Assembly (NCBI GenBank): GCA_016183815.1
Contig: JACPDW010000014.1
Location: forward strand, 1-60,890
Source of the DNA: Flavobacteriia bacterium
Lineage (GTDB): Bacteria; Bacteroidota; Bacteroidia; Flavobacteriales_D; Crocinitomicaceae
Length of the DNA: 60,890 nt
Direction: 5' to 3'
Part shown: in pieces, positions 33,572 through 44,076 of the stretch
Layout of the letters: the number at the start of each line of letters is the position of its first letter
How positions within the stretch are numbered: the first letter of the stretch is position 1
Position numbers and translations under genes: made by a program
The notes under the pieces: generated by a model
The model's database searches: none
What the model saw: only the letters and a program-made list of their open reading frames with translations
What the model was told of the DNA's origin: nothing

Positions 33572-34843
33572 ATGTCATTATCAAATTTGTCTTTTGTGAA
33601 ATCCTGGGTTTCTATACCTGCTAACTCCGACTTCCCCCTTCAAAACCTTCCTTTTGGTGTTTTTAAAACTGAAAATGAAAAGGAAAGAGTAGGAGTGAGG
33701 ATTGGAGATTTTGTTGTGGATCTTAAAGCACTTTATATTTTAGGGTATTTGGAAAATTTACCTTTTGAATTGTCAGATTTTGATGCTATCGTGCTCAATC
33801 TTATGATGAAAAAAGGTAAAAAATCAGTAAGAGAATTGAGAAATCGTTTGTTAAAATTGTTGGACAATCAGCATCAAAGTTTACAAAAAAACGAACATCA
33901 TGTGTCTCAAGTATTGATTCCTATTGAACAAGTTACCATGTGTATGCCCATTCAAATAGGTGATTATACGGATTTTTATTCTTCAAGAGAACATGCGACC
34001 AATGTTGGAATGATGTTCCGTGATCCTGCTAACGCTTTATTGCCTAACTGGTTATGGATTCCAGTAGGTTATCATGGTAGAGCGAGTTCAATTATTTTAT
34101 CAGGTCAAAATATTCACAGACCAAAAGGACAAATTAAACCAGACCCTAATTCAAATCCTATCTATGCTCCTTGCCGAAATTTAGATTTTGAATTGGAAAC
34201 TGCTTTTATCACTTTTGACGGAAAAGCGTTGGGAGAATCTATTTCGACTGAGGAAGCTGAAGAGTACATTTTTGGAATGTGTTTGTTAAACGATTGGTCT
34301 GCAAGAGATATCCAAACGTGGGAATATGTTCCGCTTGGTCCATTTTTAGCCAAAAATTTTGCTTCAAGTATTTCTCCATGGATTGTTACTTTAGATGCTT
34401 TGGAACCTTTTAGATGTGAAAGTCCCAAACAAGAACCCGAAGTGTTGGACTATTTAAAATTTAAAGGAGAAAAATCTTTTGATATTCAATTAGAAGTGAG
34501 TATTTTAACGCCAAATGGATTGGAACAAAATATTGCTAAATCCAATTTTAAATACCTCTATTGGAATATGTCACAGCAATTGGCTCACCATACTGTAAAT
34601 GGTTGTAATATAAGGTGTGGAGATTTGATGGGTTCAGGTACTATTTCGGGACCAACGCCAGATTCTTATGGTTCAATGTTAGAGTTAGCATGGAAAGGTA
34701 GCAAACCAATCCCTTTTTCTGATGGAACAGAAAGAAAATTCCTTTTAGATTATGACACCTTGATTATCAAAGGTTTTGCGGAAAAAGATAAGCTAAGAAT
34801 AGGTTTTGGAGAAGTTAGAAATAAAATCTTACCAGCATTGTGA
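33572..34843 (+). CDS. fahA: Fumarylacetoacetase
   Basis: A 423-residue enzyme of tyrosine catabolism that hydrolyses fumarylacetoacetate to fumarate and acetoacetate. The N-terminal SH3-like domain begins FVKSWVSIPANSDFPLQNLP; the catalytic domain has DYTDFYSSREHATNVG, PVGYHGRASSIILSG, LDFELETAF (metal ligands), NDWSARDIQTWEYVPLGPFL and GSGTISGPT. Full family length. It starts outside the polysaccharide operon with its own -7 element. Confidence 0.97.
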   Translation: MSLSNLSFVKSWVSIPANSDFPLQNLPFGVFKTENEKERVGVRIGDFVVDLKALYILGYLENLPFELSDFDAIVLNLMMKKGKKSVRELRNRLLKLLDNQHQSLQKNEHHVSQVLIPIEQVTMCMPIQIGDYTDFYSSREHATNVGMMFRDPANALLPNWLWIPVGYHGRASSIILSGQNIHRPKGQIKPDPNSNPIYAPCRNLDFELETAFITFDGKALGESISTEEAEEYIFGMCLLNDWSARDIQTWEYVPLGPFLAKNFASSISPWIVTLDALEPFRCESPKQEPEVLDYLKFKGEKSFDIQLEVSILTPNGLEQNIAKSNFKYLYWNMSQQLAHHTVNGCNIRCGDLMGSGTISGPTPDSYGSMLELAWKGSKPIPFSDGTERKFLLDYDTLIIKGFAEKDKLRIGFGEVRNKILPAL

Positions 34844-35289
34844 AATAAAACCAAATTCTTTTAAAATAGTTTCTTAAAAAAAGAATCACTTTTGATTTAA
34901 TTTTTTCTGAGAGCATCTACGAAAAGAATCTTCGAACATCTGCGTGAAAAGTGGGTGCTCCCGCTGATTTACGCTGAAAATTCCCACAGATTTACGCAGA
35001 TTTTTACACTATATGATTAAATGAGAGTTAACTCCGTTTTAAAAAATCTATCAATTTTGTAAATAATTGATTTAGATTTTGTTAAACAAATCAGTATTTC
35101 TAATGCTGATTTTGGGTTTAAAAAAGCACTTTTCACTTCCCTATGGTCAGTGAGATCGTCCACGAAAGACTCAGGGACTAAGTTGTTACTTTTTTTGCTT
35201 TGGAAAAAAGTAAAAAACAAAATCCAACATTTATACTATTCAAATTACATTAATTTTTTTAATTATTTTATCTTTGCAAAAAAACACCA
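34844..35289. repeat. Intergenic region with dispersed repeats and a -7 element
   Basis: No gene seen. CTGATTTACGCTGAAAA (34964-34980) recurs at 53639-53655. A 32-bp block at 35185-35216, beginning GTTACTTTTTTTGCTTTGG, is identical to 39066-39097. ATTCTTTT (34855-34862) and AAAAGAAT (34879-34886) form a weak hairpin after the fumarylacetoacetase stop, without a following T run. TATCTTTG at 35269-35276 is a good -7 element for the patatin gene at 35290. Confidence 0.7.
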
Positions 35290-37596
35290 TTGAGTAAATT
35301 TATTGTTTCATTTCTTTTACTGTTTATATCTCATACTTCTTTTTCACAGAAAGTTGGATTAGTATTGAGTGGTGGAGGTGCATCAGCTTTCGCTCATATA
35401 GGCGTGTTAAAAGCTCTTGAAGAAAATGAAATTCCTGTTGACTATATTACAGGTACATCTGCTGGTGCTTTAATTGCAGCATTATATGCTTCTTCTTACT
35501 CACCTATCGAGATTCAGGATTTTGTTTTGAGTGAAAAATTTCAGGCAATGGCTAAAGGAGAATTGCTTACAAAACATAAGTATTACTTTCTTCAAGACAA
35601 TTCAGATGCAAGTATAATTGAAGTGCCATTCACTATTGATAGTTTGATTTTAAAATCATTACCTACTAACCTTCGTTCATCTATTATGCTTGATTTTGAG
35701 TTGATGATGTTATTAGGTCCTGCAGGTGAAAGTGTGAATGGACAATTCGATGATTTGTTTATCCCTTTTAGAGCAATAGCTGGTGATATTGTTAGCAAAG
35801 AAGCAATAGTTTTTGATAAAGGTAAGCTGAATGAAGTTATTCGAGCTGCTATTACGTATCCATTTTATTTTACTCCTATTGAAATAGATGGAAAACTACT
35901 TTTTGATGGTGGGTTGTACAACAACTTCCCCATAGATGTTTTATATCACCAATTTGATGTGGATTTTATTATTGGCAGTAATGTAACTTTGAATGCAAAA
36001 AAACCTACAGATTCAAATATTTTTAGTCAATTAGAAAATATGTTGGTTCGTCATTCTAATTTTAATTTACCATGTGAAGAAGGTGTTATTATCCATCCAA
36101 AAGTGGATTTAAATACTTTTGAATTTGACGAAGTAGAAAAAGCCATACAAGAAGGTTATTTCTCAACAATTAAAATGATGGATTCCATTAAAAAATATGT
36201 TACTGAGCGAAAATCTTTTCAAGAATTGCATTTATCAAGAATAAAATTTAGAAAAAACATAAAAGAATTGAAAATCAATAAAGTTTTGACTACTAATACC
36301 AAAAACAAAGACATAGTCTTTATTGAAAAATCCTTATTAAAACCCAATAGAAATCATTTATTATTAATTAAAAAACTAGAAAAACGGTATTACCGTTTAG
36401 CAAATTTTGAACAGATTTCACACATGTACCCTACATTAAATTTTGTTGACACAGCTTATCAATTAGATATTAAAATGAAAAGGTCAAAAAAATTAAAGTT
36501 GGAAGTGGGTGGACATTTTTCTTCTCGCCCAATCAACACAGGTTACATCGCTTTAAACTATCTAAACATTAAAAAGAAAGCCATTAAAATCAAAGCGGAA
36601 TCTTATTTTGGACGATTTTATGGTTCTTTGAGGGCCTACATGAATTATACTTTACCTAATTATTTTCCTATTACTTTTGTTCCATACTTTACAATGAATA
36701 GATGGGATTATTATAGAAGTTTTTCCACTTTTTTTGAAGACGTAAAACCATCCTTTTTAGTTCAAAACGAGAGATATTATGGTGTAAAAATTAAACAAGC
36801 ACTTGGAAACAAAGGATGTAACTTTTTTGAATACAGACATTTTGATTTAAAAGATTCTTATTATCAATCTAGTAAATTTACTAGTAAAGATACAGCAGAC
36901 ATAACTACATTTCGAGGGAATCAAATTTCATGGGGACTTGAATTTTCCTCTCTTAATAAAAAACAATTTGCTAATTCAGGAAATTTATTTGCTGTTAAAT
37001 TAAGATACATTCAAGGTAAAGAAAGAAGTATTTCAGGTTCAACTTCTTTAGAGAAATATGATAAGATTAAATGGCATGAATGGGTGCAATTAAATGTAGA
37101 ATTGCAATCTTATTTTTTAGATTTTAGAAATATCCACGTGGGAATTCACGCTAAATCTGTATTGAATAGTCAATCATTGTTTTACAATTATACCGCAAGT
37201 ATTTTAAATACTACTGAATTTAATGCAATACCAGATTTGAGTAGTTTCTTTTTACCTGAATACCGTTCTCCACAACATCTTGGTTTTGGTTTAAATACAG
37301 TTTTTACGGCCAATGAAAATATAGATTTCCGTATTGATTCTTATTTTTATCAACCTATAAAGATGTTAGTTTTAAACCCTGATGGGTCTTTCAATTATTC
37401 TAAAAACTTTAAAGGGGAAACTTTTTTGTTTTCTTTGTCTTTAATTTATCACAGTCCAATCGGGCCAATTAGAGCTACTGCAAATTATTTTCCTAAACAG
37501 ACCTTGAAATCGATTACTTTTCAAAATCAAACTTATCCCTTATCTTTTCAGATAAGTTATGGATATTTGTTGTTTAACGAACGTGCAATTAGATAA
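35290..37596 (+). CDS. Patatin-like phospholipase with C-terminal outer-membrane barrel
   Basis: A 768-residue protein with signal peptide MSKFIVSFLLLFISHTSFSQ. The patatin domain follows: LVLSGGGASAFAHIGVLKAL (oxyanion loop), GTSAG serine motif (about residues 57-61), and FDGGLYNNFP with the catalytic aspartate near 210. Residues 310-380 resemble a POTRA-like linker, and 400-768 are beta-rich with alternating aromatic residues ending in an aromatic-rich strand, like a BamA-type barrel. So it is a PlpD-like surface lipase, possibly autotransported. The start is TTG at 35290. Confidence 0.88.
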   Translation: MSKFIVSFLLLFISHTSFSQKVGLVLSGGGASAFAHIGVLKALEENEIPVDYITGTSAGALIAALYASSYSPIEIQDFVLSEKFQAMAKGELLTKHKYYFLQDNSDASIIEVPFTIDSLILKSLPTNLRSSIMLDFELMMLLGPAGESVNGQFDDLFIPFRAIAGDIVSKEAIVFDKGKLNEVIRAAITYPFYFTPIEIDGKLLFDGGLYNNFPIDVLYHQFDVDFIIGSNVTLNAKKPTDSNIFSQLENMLVRHSNFNLPCEEGVIIHPKVDLNTFEFDEVEKAIQEGYFSTIKMMDSIKKYVTERKSFQELHLSRIKFRKNIKELKINKVLTTNTKNKDIVFIEKSLLKPNRNHLLLIKKLEKRYYRLANFEQISHMYPTLNFVDTAYQLDIKMKRSKKLKLEVGGHFSSRPINTGYIALNYLNIKKKAIKIKAESYFGRFYGSLRAYMNYTLPNYFPITFVPYFTMNRWDYYRSFSTFFEDVKPSFLVQNERYYGVKIKQALGNKGCNFFEYRHFDLKDSYYQSSKFTSKDTADITTFRGNQISWGLEFSSLNKKQFANSGNLFAVKLRYIQGKERSISGSTSLEKYDKIKWHEWVQLNVELQSYFLDFRNIHVGIHAKSVLNSQSLFYNYTASILNTTEFNAIPDLSSFFLPEYRSPQHLGFGLNTVFTANENIDFRIDSYFYQPIKMLVLNPDGSFNYSKNFKGETFLFSLSLIYHSPIGPIRATANYFPKQTLKSITFQNQTYPLSFQISYGYLLFNERAIR

Positions 37597-37608
37597 TTAT
37601 AAATATAT

Positions 37609-38673
37609 ATGAGTAAAATAATTTGTGGAATACAACAATTGGGAATAGGTGTACCAGATGTTGAAAAAATTTGGTCTTGGTATAGAAAAAATTTTGGAAT
37701 GAATGTGAAAGTATTTTCTGAAGCTGCTGATGCACCATTAATGATTGATTATACTGGAAATAAAGTTCAAAGTCGTACTGCAACTCTTGCTTTAAATATG
37801 AATGGTGGTGGTGGCTTTGAAATCTGGCAATACACATCAAGAAATACTGAAAAACCCAGTTTTACTCCTCAATTAGGTGATTTTGGAATATTTATTGGAA
37901 AAATCAAAAGTAGAGATGTTGAAAAATCTTATCGTTATTATCAAAAAAATCAATGTAATTTATTGTCAAACATAGAAAAAACGCCTGAAGGAAAAAAACA
38001 TTTTTTAATTTCAGATCCCAACGGAAATTATTTTGAAATAGTCGAAGGTTTAGATTGGTTTTTTTCAGAACAAAATGCTTCATTTACTGGTGGTGTTTCT
38101 GGAGCTGTTATTGGAGTGAGTAATATCGAAAAAGCACTTAAACTTTACCGTGATATACTGAATTATGATATTGTGGTTTACGATGTAACTGACACTTTTT
38201 CTGTTTATCAATCATTACCTAGTGGAAGTCAAAAAGTTCGTAGAGTATTACTTCGTCATAGTCAAATAAGAAAAGGACCTTTTGCACAAATGTTAGGAAG
38301 TACTGAAATTGAATTAATACAATCTTTAGAGCCAGAAAAACATAGAAATATTTTTGAAAATAGATTTTGGGGGGATTGGGGTTTTATTCATCTTTGTTTT
38401 GACGTTAGAAACATGGATGATTTACAAAAAGAACTAAGCGAAAATGGTTTTCCTTTTACTGTGGATTCAGGTTCGACATTTGATATGGGAGAAGCCAGCG
38501 GTCGTTTTGCTTATGTTGAAGATTCCGATGGCACTTTAATAGAATTTGTTGAAACACACAAAGTTCCAATAATGAAAAAATGGAATTGGTATTTAAACTT
38601 AAAAAATAGAAATCCTGAAAAACATTTGCCAAAATGGATGTTGAAATTTATGGGTATGAATAAAGTGAAATAA
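37609..38673 (+). CDS. VOC family protein with two glyoxalase-like domains
   Basis: A 354-residue protein. The first vicinal-oxygen-chelate unit covers about residues 5-150 (LGIGVPDVEKIWSWYRKNFG, then DPNGNYFEIVEG). The second covers 165-325 (GVSNIEKALKLYRDILNYD, WGFIHLCFDV, VEDSDGTLIEFVET). Histidine and glutamate metal ligands are visible in the second unit. Family members include dioxygenases, isomerases and lyases. Proximity to fumarylacetoacetase hints at aromatic catabolism, but that is only suggestive. Confidence 0.83.
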   Translation: MSKIICGIQQLGIGVPDVEKIWSWYRKNFGMNVKVFSEAADAPLMIDYTGNKVQSRTATLALNMNGGGGFEIWQYTSRNTEKPSFTPQLGDFGIFIGKIKSRDVEKSYRYYQKNQCNLLSNIEKTPEGKKHFLISDPNGNYFEIVEGLDWFFSEQNASFTGGVSGAVIGVSNIEKALKLYRDILNYDIVVYDVTDTFSVYQSLPSGSQKVRRVLLRHSQIRKGPFAQMLGSTEIELIQSLEPEKHRNIFENRFWGDWGFIHLCFDVRNMDDLQKELSENGFPFTVDSGSTFDMGEASGRFAYVEDSDGTLIEFVETHKVPIMKKWNWYLNLKNRNPEKHLPKWMLKFMGMNKVK

Positions 38674-39288
38674 TCCAAAAGACTACAAAATATCAGAACA
38701 AGTTTTAGTCACAAATTTCACGAATTAACATAGATTTTATTAGTTAAATGGAAAATTTATACTTATTCATATTTTTCCCCAAAACATCTGCGAAATGAAT
38801 CTGCGGGGATGCCTTTAAGAAATCCCATCTAACCATTTTTCCAACATTACCTGATTATTACCCACTGAAAAACGCAGTTTTATAAAATTTCAATTGTTAC
38901 TATCTGTAAACCAAATAAAAATGAACACCCGAAGCAGAAAAGTATTCAAGAAAAAGTAGATTTTGAATGGAATCGCATTTCATTTTTAATGAAATACAGC
39001 GTGGAATGAAAAAATCTACGTTGCGGAGCATTTTCCTGAGAATACTTTTCAAAAAAGCACTTTTTGTTACTTTTTTTGCTTTGGAAAAAAGTAAAAAGAA
39101 ACTAATCTTTTTCCTTTAGCTCTAAAATTTCGCTACGAATTTCACGAATTAATAAAGATTATTTTTGAGATAATAAGATAAAGTTATTCCCTGCCGATTT
39201 AGTTTTTTTCTTTGTAATGTAGTAAATCTTGATTCATTATCATTTTTATATCAAAGATTCTTGTTATTTTTGAACTTTATTTTTTAAA
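38674..39288. repeat. Intergenic region of dispersed repeats
   Basis: No gene. AATTTCACGAATTAA occurs at 38714-38728 and again at 39138-39152. A 50-bp block at 38887-38936 matches 53686-53735 with about three differences. The 32-bp block at 39066-39097 is identical to 35185-35216. Between them is a nested inverted-repeat element (38937-39050). TATTTTTG at 39265-39272 is a possible -7 element for the lipoprotein gene. Confidence 0.75.
38937..39050. repeat. Nested inverted-repeat (long hairpin) element
   Basis: Three inverted-repeat pairs are nested one inside another: GAAAAGTATTC (38937-38947) with GAATACTTTTC (39040-39050); GTAGATTTT (38956-38964) with AAAATCTAC (39011-39019); and ATTTCAT (38977-38983) with ATGAAAT (38989-38995). 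Transcribed, it would fold into one long interrupted hairpin. It is flanked by sequences found elsewhere in the window, so it is probably a repeat-family member. Confidence 0.75.
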
Positions 39289-40404
39289 ATGACAAAATAT
39301 ACTTTCCTTTCCTTAATATTAGTATTGTTTTTAAATCAATCTTGTAAAGAAGAAATCGATCCGAGTACAGACGGAAAAACTACTGCGGTTGTTTACGGTC
39401 TATTAGACCAAAATGATACAATTCATTACATCAAAATAAATCGTGCATTTTATGGTGGTGGTGATGCTTTGTCAATCGCTCAAATTGCTGATTCTTCTTA
39501 CTTTAATTCAGTAAAAGGAACAGTTAAAGAATACGATGGTTCTACACTTAAAAGAACATGGGAGTTGAGAGATACCCTTGTTACAAATAAAGAATCTGGT
39601 GCTTTTTTCGGTCCTGAACAAGTGATGTACTATTTCAAAACAAATAAAAATGAAAGTTTGATTGCCGATGGTTTTACTGAATATCATTTAGAAGTTGTTG
39701 TCGATGAAGGATTAAGTTCTGAAAGTACAATTACTGGAAAAACTAAGCTAATAACTGGGTTTTCTATTAAAGATCCAAAAACTCAACAAGACGCTGGTGG
39801 ATTTAAATTTGCTGAAACTAGTGGATTTAGAAATACTGATGTTAGATTAAATGTTGGTACTTCAAGTGCTGTTGAATGTAAATTATTAATTGAATTCGAG
39901 GAATTCCAAGGCTCCTCACTAAAAAATACAAAAAGTTTTGAATGGACTTTAGGTACAGTTAATGAAGATGGTTTGTCCACAGGAATAGCGGAATTAACTG
40001 CTTATGGAAATACTTTTTATGATTTAATTAAATCAAATTGTTCAAACGACAATAGTATTACAAAAAGAATTTTAAAATCTATTACTATAATTGCTACAGC
40101 TGCAGATGAAGATTTTCAAAAATATATAACGGTGAATAAACCAACTTCTTCATTGACACAAAATAAACCAACTTTTACAAACCTTACTATTACGAATGAC
40201 AATAGAATTGTTGGAATCTTTGCCTCACGTAATACTCAATCAAATGTCTATTTAAAATGGAAATATAATGGCGGATCAAGTTATGTACGCTGTATTGATT
40301 TGAATTCAACAAAAGAGTTGTGTTTAGGGACCATTACTGGAACTTATCTGTTTTGTAGTGATTTGACTGCTTTTGACGCAGGTGAAAGTTTTTATTGCGA
40401 TTAA
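39289..40404 (+). CDS. Secreted lipoprotein, DUF4249-like
   Basis: A 371-residue protein with a lipoprotein signal peptide ending LFLNQSCKEE, so Cys19 is the likely lipidated residue. The rest is beta-rich: TAVVYGLLDQNDTIHYIKIN and YFKTNKNESLIADGFTEYHL recall the DUF4249 group of Bacteroidota surface lipoproteins, but I am not certain. Two cysteines near the end could form a disulfide. It sits alone between repeats and priA, with priA 9 bases downstream. Confidence 0.75.
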   Translation: MTKYTFLSLILVLFLNQSCKEEIDPSTDGKTTAVVYGLLDQNDTIHYIKINRAFYGGGDALSIAQIADSSYFNSVKGTVKEYDGSTLKRTWELRDTLVTNKESGAFFGPEQVMYYFKTNKNESLIADGFTEYHLEVVVDEGLSSESTITGKTKLITGFSIKDPKTQQDAGGFKFAETSGFRNTDVRLNVGTSSAVECKLLIEFEEFQGSSLKNTKSFEWTLGTVNEDGLSTGIAELTAYGNTFYDLIKSNCSNDNSITKRILKSITIIATAADEDFQKYITVNKPTSSLTQNKPTFTNLTITNDNRIVGIFASRNTQSNVYLKWKYNGGSSYVRCIDLNSTKELCLGTITGTYLFCSDLTAFDAGESFYCD

Positions 40405-40413
40405 ATGCTCTAA

Positions 40414-42885
40414 ATGGATCGAAAAACGCTTTTTGTTGACGTTATTGTTCCATTACCGGTCAAAAATTTATTTACCTATCGTGTTCCATTTGAGTTAAAC
40501 GACTTTGTTAAAGAAGGAGTTCGAGTTATAGTTCCTTTTGGAAAATCAAAACTTTATACAGCGATTGTAGTTAGTGTTCATGAAAATGTTCCTCAAAATT
40601 ATGCTGTTAAATTTATTGAAAATATTCTTGACGACTCGCCGATTGTACATCCTATACAAATTAAATTTTGGCAATGGATGTCCTTGTATTACATGTCTCC
40701 AATTGGAGAAGTAATGAATGTGGCTTTGCCTTCAAATTTTAAATTAGCTTCTGAAACAAAAATCACTCTTCACCCTGATTATGAAGACAATCTGTCTTTA
40801 CTGAACGAAAGGCAGTATCTTATTTTTGAAGCACTTACCGTTCAAGAAAGCTTAGATTTAAAAGAAATCTCAGAAATTGTTGGGATAAAAACGATTCAAC
40901 CTTTAATTAAAGAAATGATTGAATGGTATATCGTACAGACTTTAGAAGAAGTGAAAGACAAATTTCAAAATAAAACAGAAAAAGCATATATATTACATCA
41001 AAATTATCAAAACGAAGAAAGTTTATCTGAGATTTTAGATGAATTGGCACAAAAACACGAAAAACAATTCCATGCTTTACTTACTTTTCTGAAACTTCAA
41101 AACGACTCAAGGTACTTAAATCCAGTATTTAAAAAACACTTATCTAAAGAAGAAGTTTCCGCATCGTCTTTACAAACTTTAGAGAAAAGAGAAATTCTTA
41201 TTTCTGAAAAAATTACTGTTTCAAGATTAAAAGGTCATGACAAAGAAACATTAGCGAAAAAAAATCTTTCTACAGCTCAAAAAAAATCTTTTGACGAAAT
41301 AAAAGAGGCGTTTAATGAAAAAAACATCTGTCTTTTACACGGGATTACTGGCTCAGGAAAAACAGAAATTTATGTCGAATTAATTGAAGAACAAATTAAA
41401 TTAGGCAAACAAATTTTGTTTCTATTGCCAGAAATTGCACTTACTACTCAATTAATTGAGAGATTGTCTTTATATTTTGGAGATTTAGTTGGAGTATATC
41501 ATTCAAAATTCAACCAAAATGAAAGAATAGAGATTTGGCATAATGTATTAAAAAACAATCCTGATAAATTTAGAATAATTTTAGGTGCTCGTTCATCTTT
41601 GTTTCTCCCTTATCAAGATTTAGGATTGATCATCGTTGATGAGGAACATGAGACTTCATTTAAGCAATACGATCCAGCGCCAAGGTATCATGCTCGTGAT
41701 TGTGCTATTGTGTTGGCACAACTTCATAAAACAAAAGTTTTGTTAGGTTCAGCAACTCCTTCTTTTGAAAGCTATTACAATGCCAAACAAGGTAAATATG
41801 CTTTGGTAAAATTAAATGAACGTTACAGTCAAATTGAATTACCAGAAATTTTTTTGGTGGATTTAAAGAAAGAGAAAGAAGCCGACAGAATGCACTCTCA
41901 TTTTAGCAAAAGTTTATTAGATGAGGTTGAAATTGCTATAAAAGATAATGAACAAGTTATTCTTTTTCAAAATAGAAGAGGTTTCACCACCGTTTGGGCA
42001 TGTGAAGTTTGTAACAATATTGCCAAATGTAAAAATTGTGATGTGAGTTTGACTTACCACAAACAAAGTAATTCTTTAAAATGTCATTATTGTTCTTATG
42101 TTAGTCCACCTATTGGTTCTTGTTCTAATTGTGGTAGCAACCGTTTAAGAATGTTGGGTTTTGGTACGGAAAAAATTGAAGATGAGTTGAGAATTATTTT
42201 TCCTGATTATCGTATTGAACGTTTAGATTTAGATTCCACAAGAAATAAGTATGCTTATCAACAAATCATACAAGATTTTGAAGACCAAAAAATTCATATT
42301 TTAATTGGTACTCAAATGATTAGTAAGGGATTGGATTTTGACAATGTGAATTTAGTGGGTGTTTTAGATGCAGATGGGATGATGAATAGGCCTGATTTTA
42401 GAGCGTATGAAAGATCATTTCAATTAATGACTCAGGTTGCGGGTAGGGCAGGAAGGAGAAACAAAAGAGGAAAAGTGTTGATTCAAACTCAAAACACTGA
42501 TCATTGGGTGTTAAAAAAAGTTTGTGAACACGATTTTATCTCTTTTTACGATACGGAAATTACTGAAAGAATTAATTTTTTTTGGCCACCCTATTTTAAG
42601 TTGATACATTTTTCATTTAAAACGAAGGATTATTATTTATTAGATAAGGCATCTCATTTTTTTGCTGAACAATTAAAAGAAGTTTTTAAAGAAAGGGTTT
42701 TGGGGCCTCAAGTTCCCTTAATCTCTCGAATTAATAATTTATTTCTTAAACAAGTCGTGTTGAAATTAGAAAAAGATGTCCCCATTACAAAAGTAAGGCA
42801 AAAAATTGATGAAATTATTGAATTATTTTTTTCTGAACCGACATTTAAAAGTGTTCAAATTGCAATTGATGTAGATCCAAATTAA
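40414..42885 (+). CDS. priA: Primosomal protein N' (replication restart helicase)
   Basis: An 823-residue helicase that reloads the replisome at stalled forks. The N-terminal fork-binding domain starts [19 protein letters not shown]. Walker [10 protein letters not shown] is near residue 309, the DEEH box [14 protein letters not shown] near 407, and the zinc-binding cysteines (CEVC, CKNC, CHYC, CSNCG) lie at about 529-575. [20 protein letters not shown] and [11 protein letters not shown] complete the motor. It converges on the sigma gene; the two stop codons overlap in TTAA. Confidence 0.97.
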   Translation: MDRKTLFVDVIVPLPVKNLFTYRVPFELNDFVKEGVRVIVPFGKSKLYTAIVVSVHENVPQNYAVKFIENILDDSPIVHPIQIKFWQWMSLYYMSPIGEVMNVALPSNFKLASETKITLHPDYEDNLSLLNERQYLIFEALTVQESLDLKEISEIVGIKTIQPLIKEMIEWYIVQTLEEVKDKFQNKTEKAYILHQNYQNEESLSEILDELAQKHEKQFHALLTFLKLQNDSRYLNPVFKKHLSKEEVSASSLQTLEKREILISEKITVSRLKGHDKETLAKKNLSTAQKKSFDEIKEAFNEKNICLLHGITGSGKTEIYVELIEEQIKLGKQILFLLPEIALTTQLIERLSLYFGDLVGVYHSKFNQNERIEIWHNVLKNNPDKFRIILGARSSLFLPYQDLGLIIVDEEHETSFKQYDPAPRYHARDCAIVLAQLHKTKVLLGSATPSFESYYNAKQGKYALVKLNERYSQIELPEIFLVDLKKEKEADRMHSHFSKSLLDEVEIAIKDNEQVILFQNRRGFTTVWACEVCNNIAKCKNCDVSLTYHKQSNSLKCHYCSYVSPPIGSCSNCGSNRLRMLGFGTEKIEDELRIIFPDYRIERLDLDSTRNKYAYQQIIQDFEDQKIHILIGTQMISKGLDFDNVNLVGVLDADGMMNRPDFRAYERSFQLMTQVAGRAGRRNKRGKVLIQTQNTDHWVLKKVCEHDFISFYDTEITERINFFWPPYFKLIHFSFKTKDYYLLDKASHFFAEQLKEVFKERVLGPQVPLISRINNLFLKQVVLKLEKDVPITKVRQKIDEIIELFFSEPTFKSVQIAIDVDPN

Positions 42886-43751
42886 CCTAAATAATTTTTT
42901 AAAATCCGACTCCTTGTTGTATGTTTTAATCGTCTAATGGCTTTTTCTTTAATTTGTCTTACTCTTTCTCTTGTCAATTCAAATTGTTCACCAATTTCTT
43001 CTAATGTAAGTGGGTATTTACCATTTAAACCATAAAATAATCTTACCACTTCACCTTCTCTTATAGTTAAAGTGGCTAAAGAACGTTCAATATCTCTTCT
43101 TAAAGATTCTTTTACCAATCCACTTTCAGGGGTAAGCGATTCTTCGTTTGGTAAAACTTCTAACATATTTGAGGAATCGTCATCTGATTCGCTTAATGGA
43201 GCATCCATTGATACATGTCTTATACTATTGGATAATGAGTTTTGAACATCATCAACATTCATGTCTAAGAGATCTGCAATTTCATCAGCTGTTGGAGGTC
43301 TTTCTAATTTTTGTTCTAAATCAGAATACGTTTTGTTGATTTTATTGATAATTCCAATTTTATTAAGAGGTAAACGAACAATTCTTGCCTGTTCAGCTAA
43401 AGCTTGTAAAATAGATTGACGAATCCACCATACGGCGTAGGATATAAATTTAAATCCACGGGTTTCATCAAAACGTTGTGCTGCTTTTATTAATCCTACG
43501 TTTCCTTCGTTAATTAAGTCGGATAGTGTAAGACCTTGATTTTGATATTGTTTTGCTACTGATATAACAAAACGCAAATTGGCTTTGGTAAGTTTTTCTA
43601 ATGCCTTCTGGTCACCATTTTTGATTTTTAAAGCAAGTTCAACTTCTTGTTCAGGAGTTACCATATCCTCTCTTCCAATTTCCTGCAAATATTTATCCAG
43701 AGAGGCAGTTTCTCGATTGGTAACTTGTTTTGTAATTTTAAGTTGTCTCAT
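42882..43751 (-). CDS. rpoD: Primary RNA polymerase sigma factor (RpoD/SigA)
   Basis: A 289-residue group 1 sigma factor of the short Bacteroidota type, without the long region 1.1. Region 1.2 is around [20 protein letters not shown]; region 2 contains [35 protein letters not shown] and [20 protein letters not shown]; region 4 is [20 protein letters not shown]. It recognises TTG-N19-22-TAnnTTTG promoters such as those in this window. A 9-bp inverted repeat lies just upstream of its start. Confidence 0.97.
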   Translation of the reverse strand: MRQLKITKQVTNRETASLDKYLQEIGREDMVTPEQEVELALKIKNGDQKALEKLTKANLRFVISVAKQYQNQGLTLSDLINEGNVGLIKAAQRFDETRGFKFISYAVWWIRQSILQALAEQARIVRLPLNKIGIINKINKTYSDLEQKLERPPTADEIADLLDMNVDDVQNSLSNSIRHVSMDAPLSESDDDSSNMLEVLPNEESLTPESGLVKESLRRDIERSLATLTIREGEVVRLFYGLNGKYPLTLEEIGEQFELTRERVRQIKEKAIRRLKHTTRSRILKNYLG

Positions 43752-44076
43752 GGCAGTAAGATATTAGTTTCACTTAATAATTATACGTTTAAACTAATAA
43801 TTAGTTAACAAATATCAAAGCAAATTTATGTTAAATGTATATTTGATTGATTGTATCGAATATTTTGATGTTTTCAATGATAATTTTTCTCCAAATTTGA
43901 TTTTAATTTGATGTTTTTCAAATTTTTATTTTTTTCATATATTGTAATCATATTTTCTTTTTATCTTTGAAAAGTTATTAAAATTTTATTGATTTAATTT
44001 TTTAATTAGAAGAAAACTTGAATTTAGACTAACTTTTATTATTTTTGTTCGTACAAGTTTTGAAATACCCTTTGGT
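43752..44076. promoter_or_regulatory. Divergent promoter region between rpoD and a lipoprotein gene
   Basis: No gene. Towards rpoD, the minus strand has TAAATTTG (43821-43828), giving a leader of about 65 bases, and an inverted repeat TATTAGTTT (43762-43770) / AAACTAATA (43791-43799) in that leader. Towards the right, TTG (44018-44020), 19 bases, then TATTTTTG (44040-44047) is a full match to the housekeeping promoter for the gene at 44077. The rest is featureless AT-rich sequence. Confidence 0.6.

Noticed and set aside
34855-34886. ATTCTTTT / AAAAGAAT hairpin after fumarylacetoacetase as intrinsic terminator
   Set aside because: The stem is AT-rich with a 16-base loop and no T run follows, so it is not a convincing terminator.
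37589-37840. 83-codon minus-strand frame
   Set aside because: It is antisense to the start of the double VOC gene and shows only low-complexity His/Tyr/Phe sequence.
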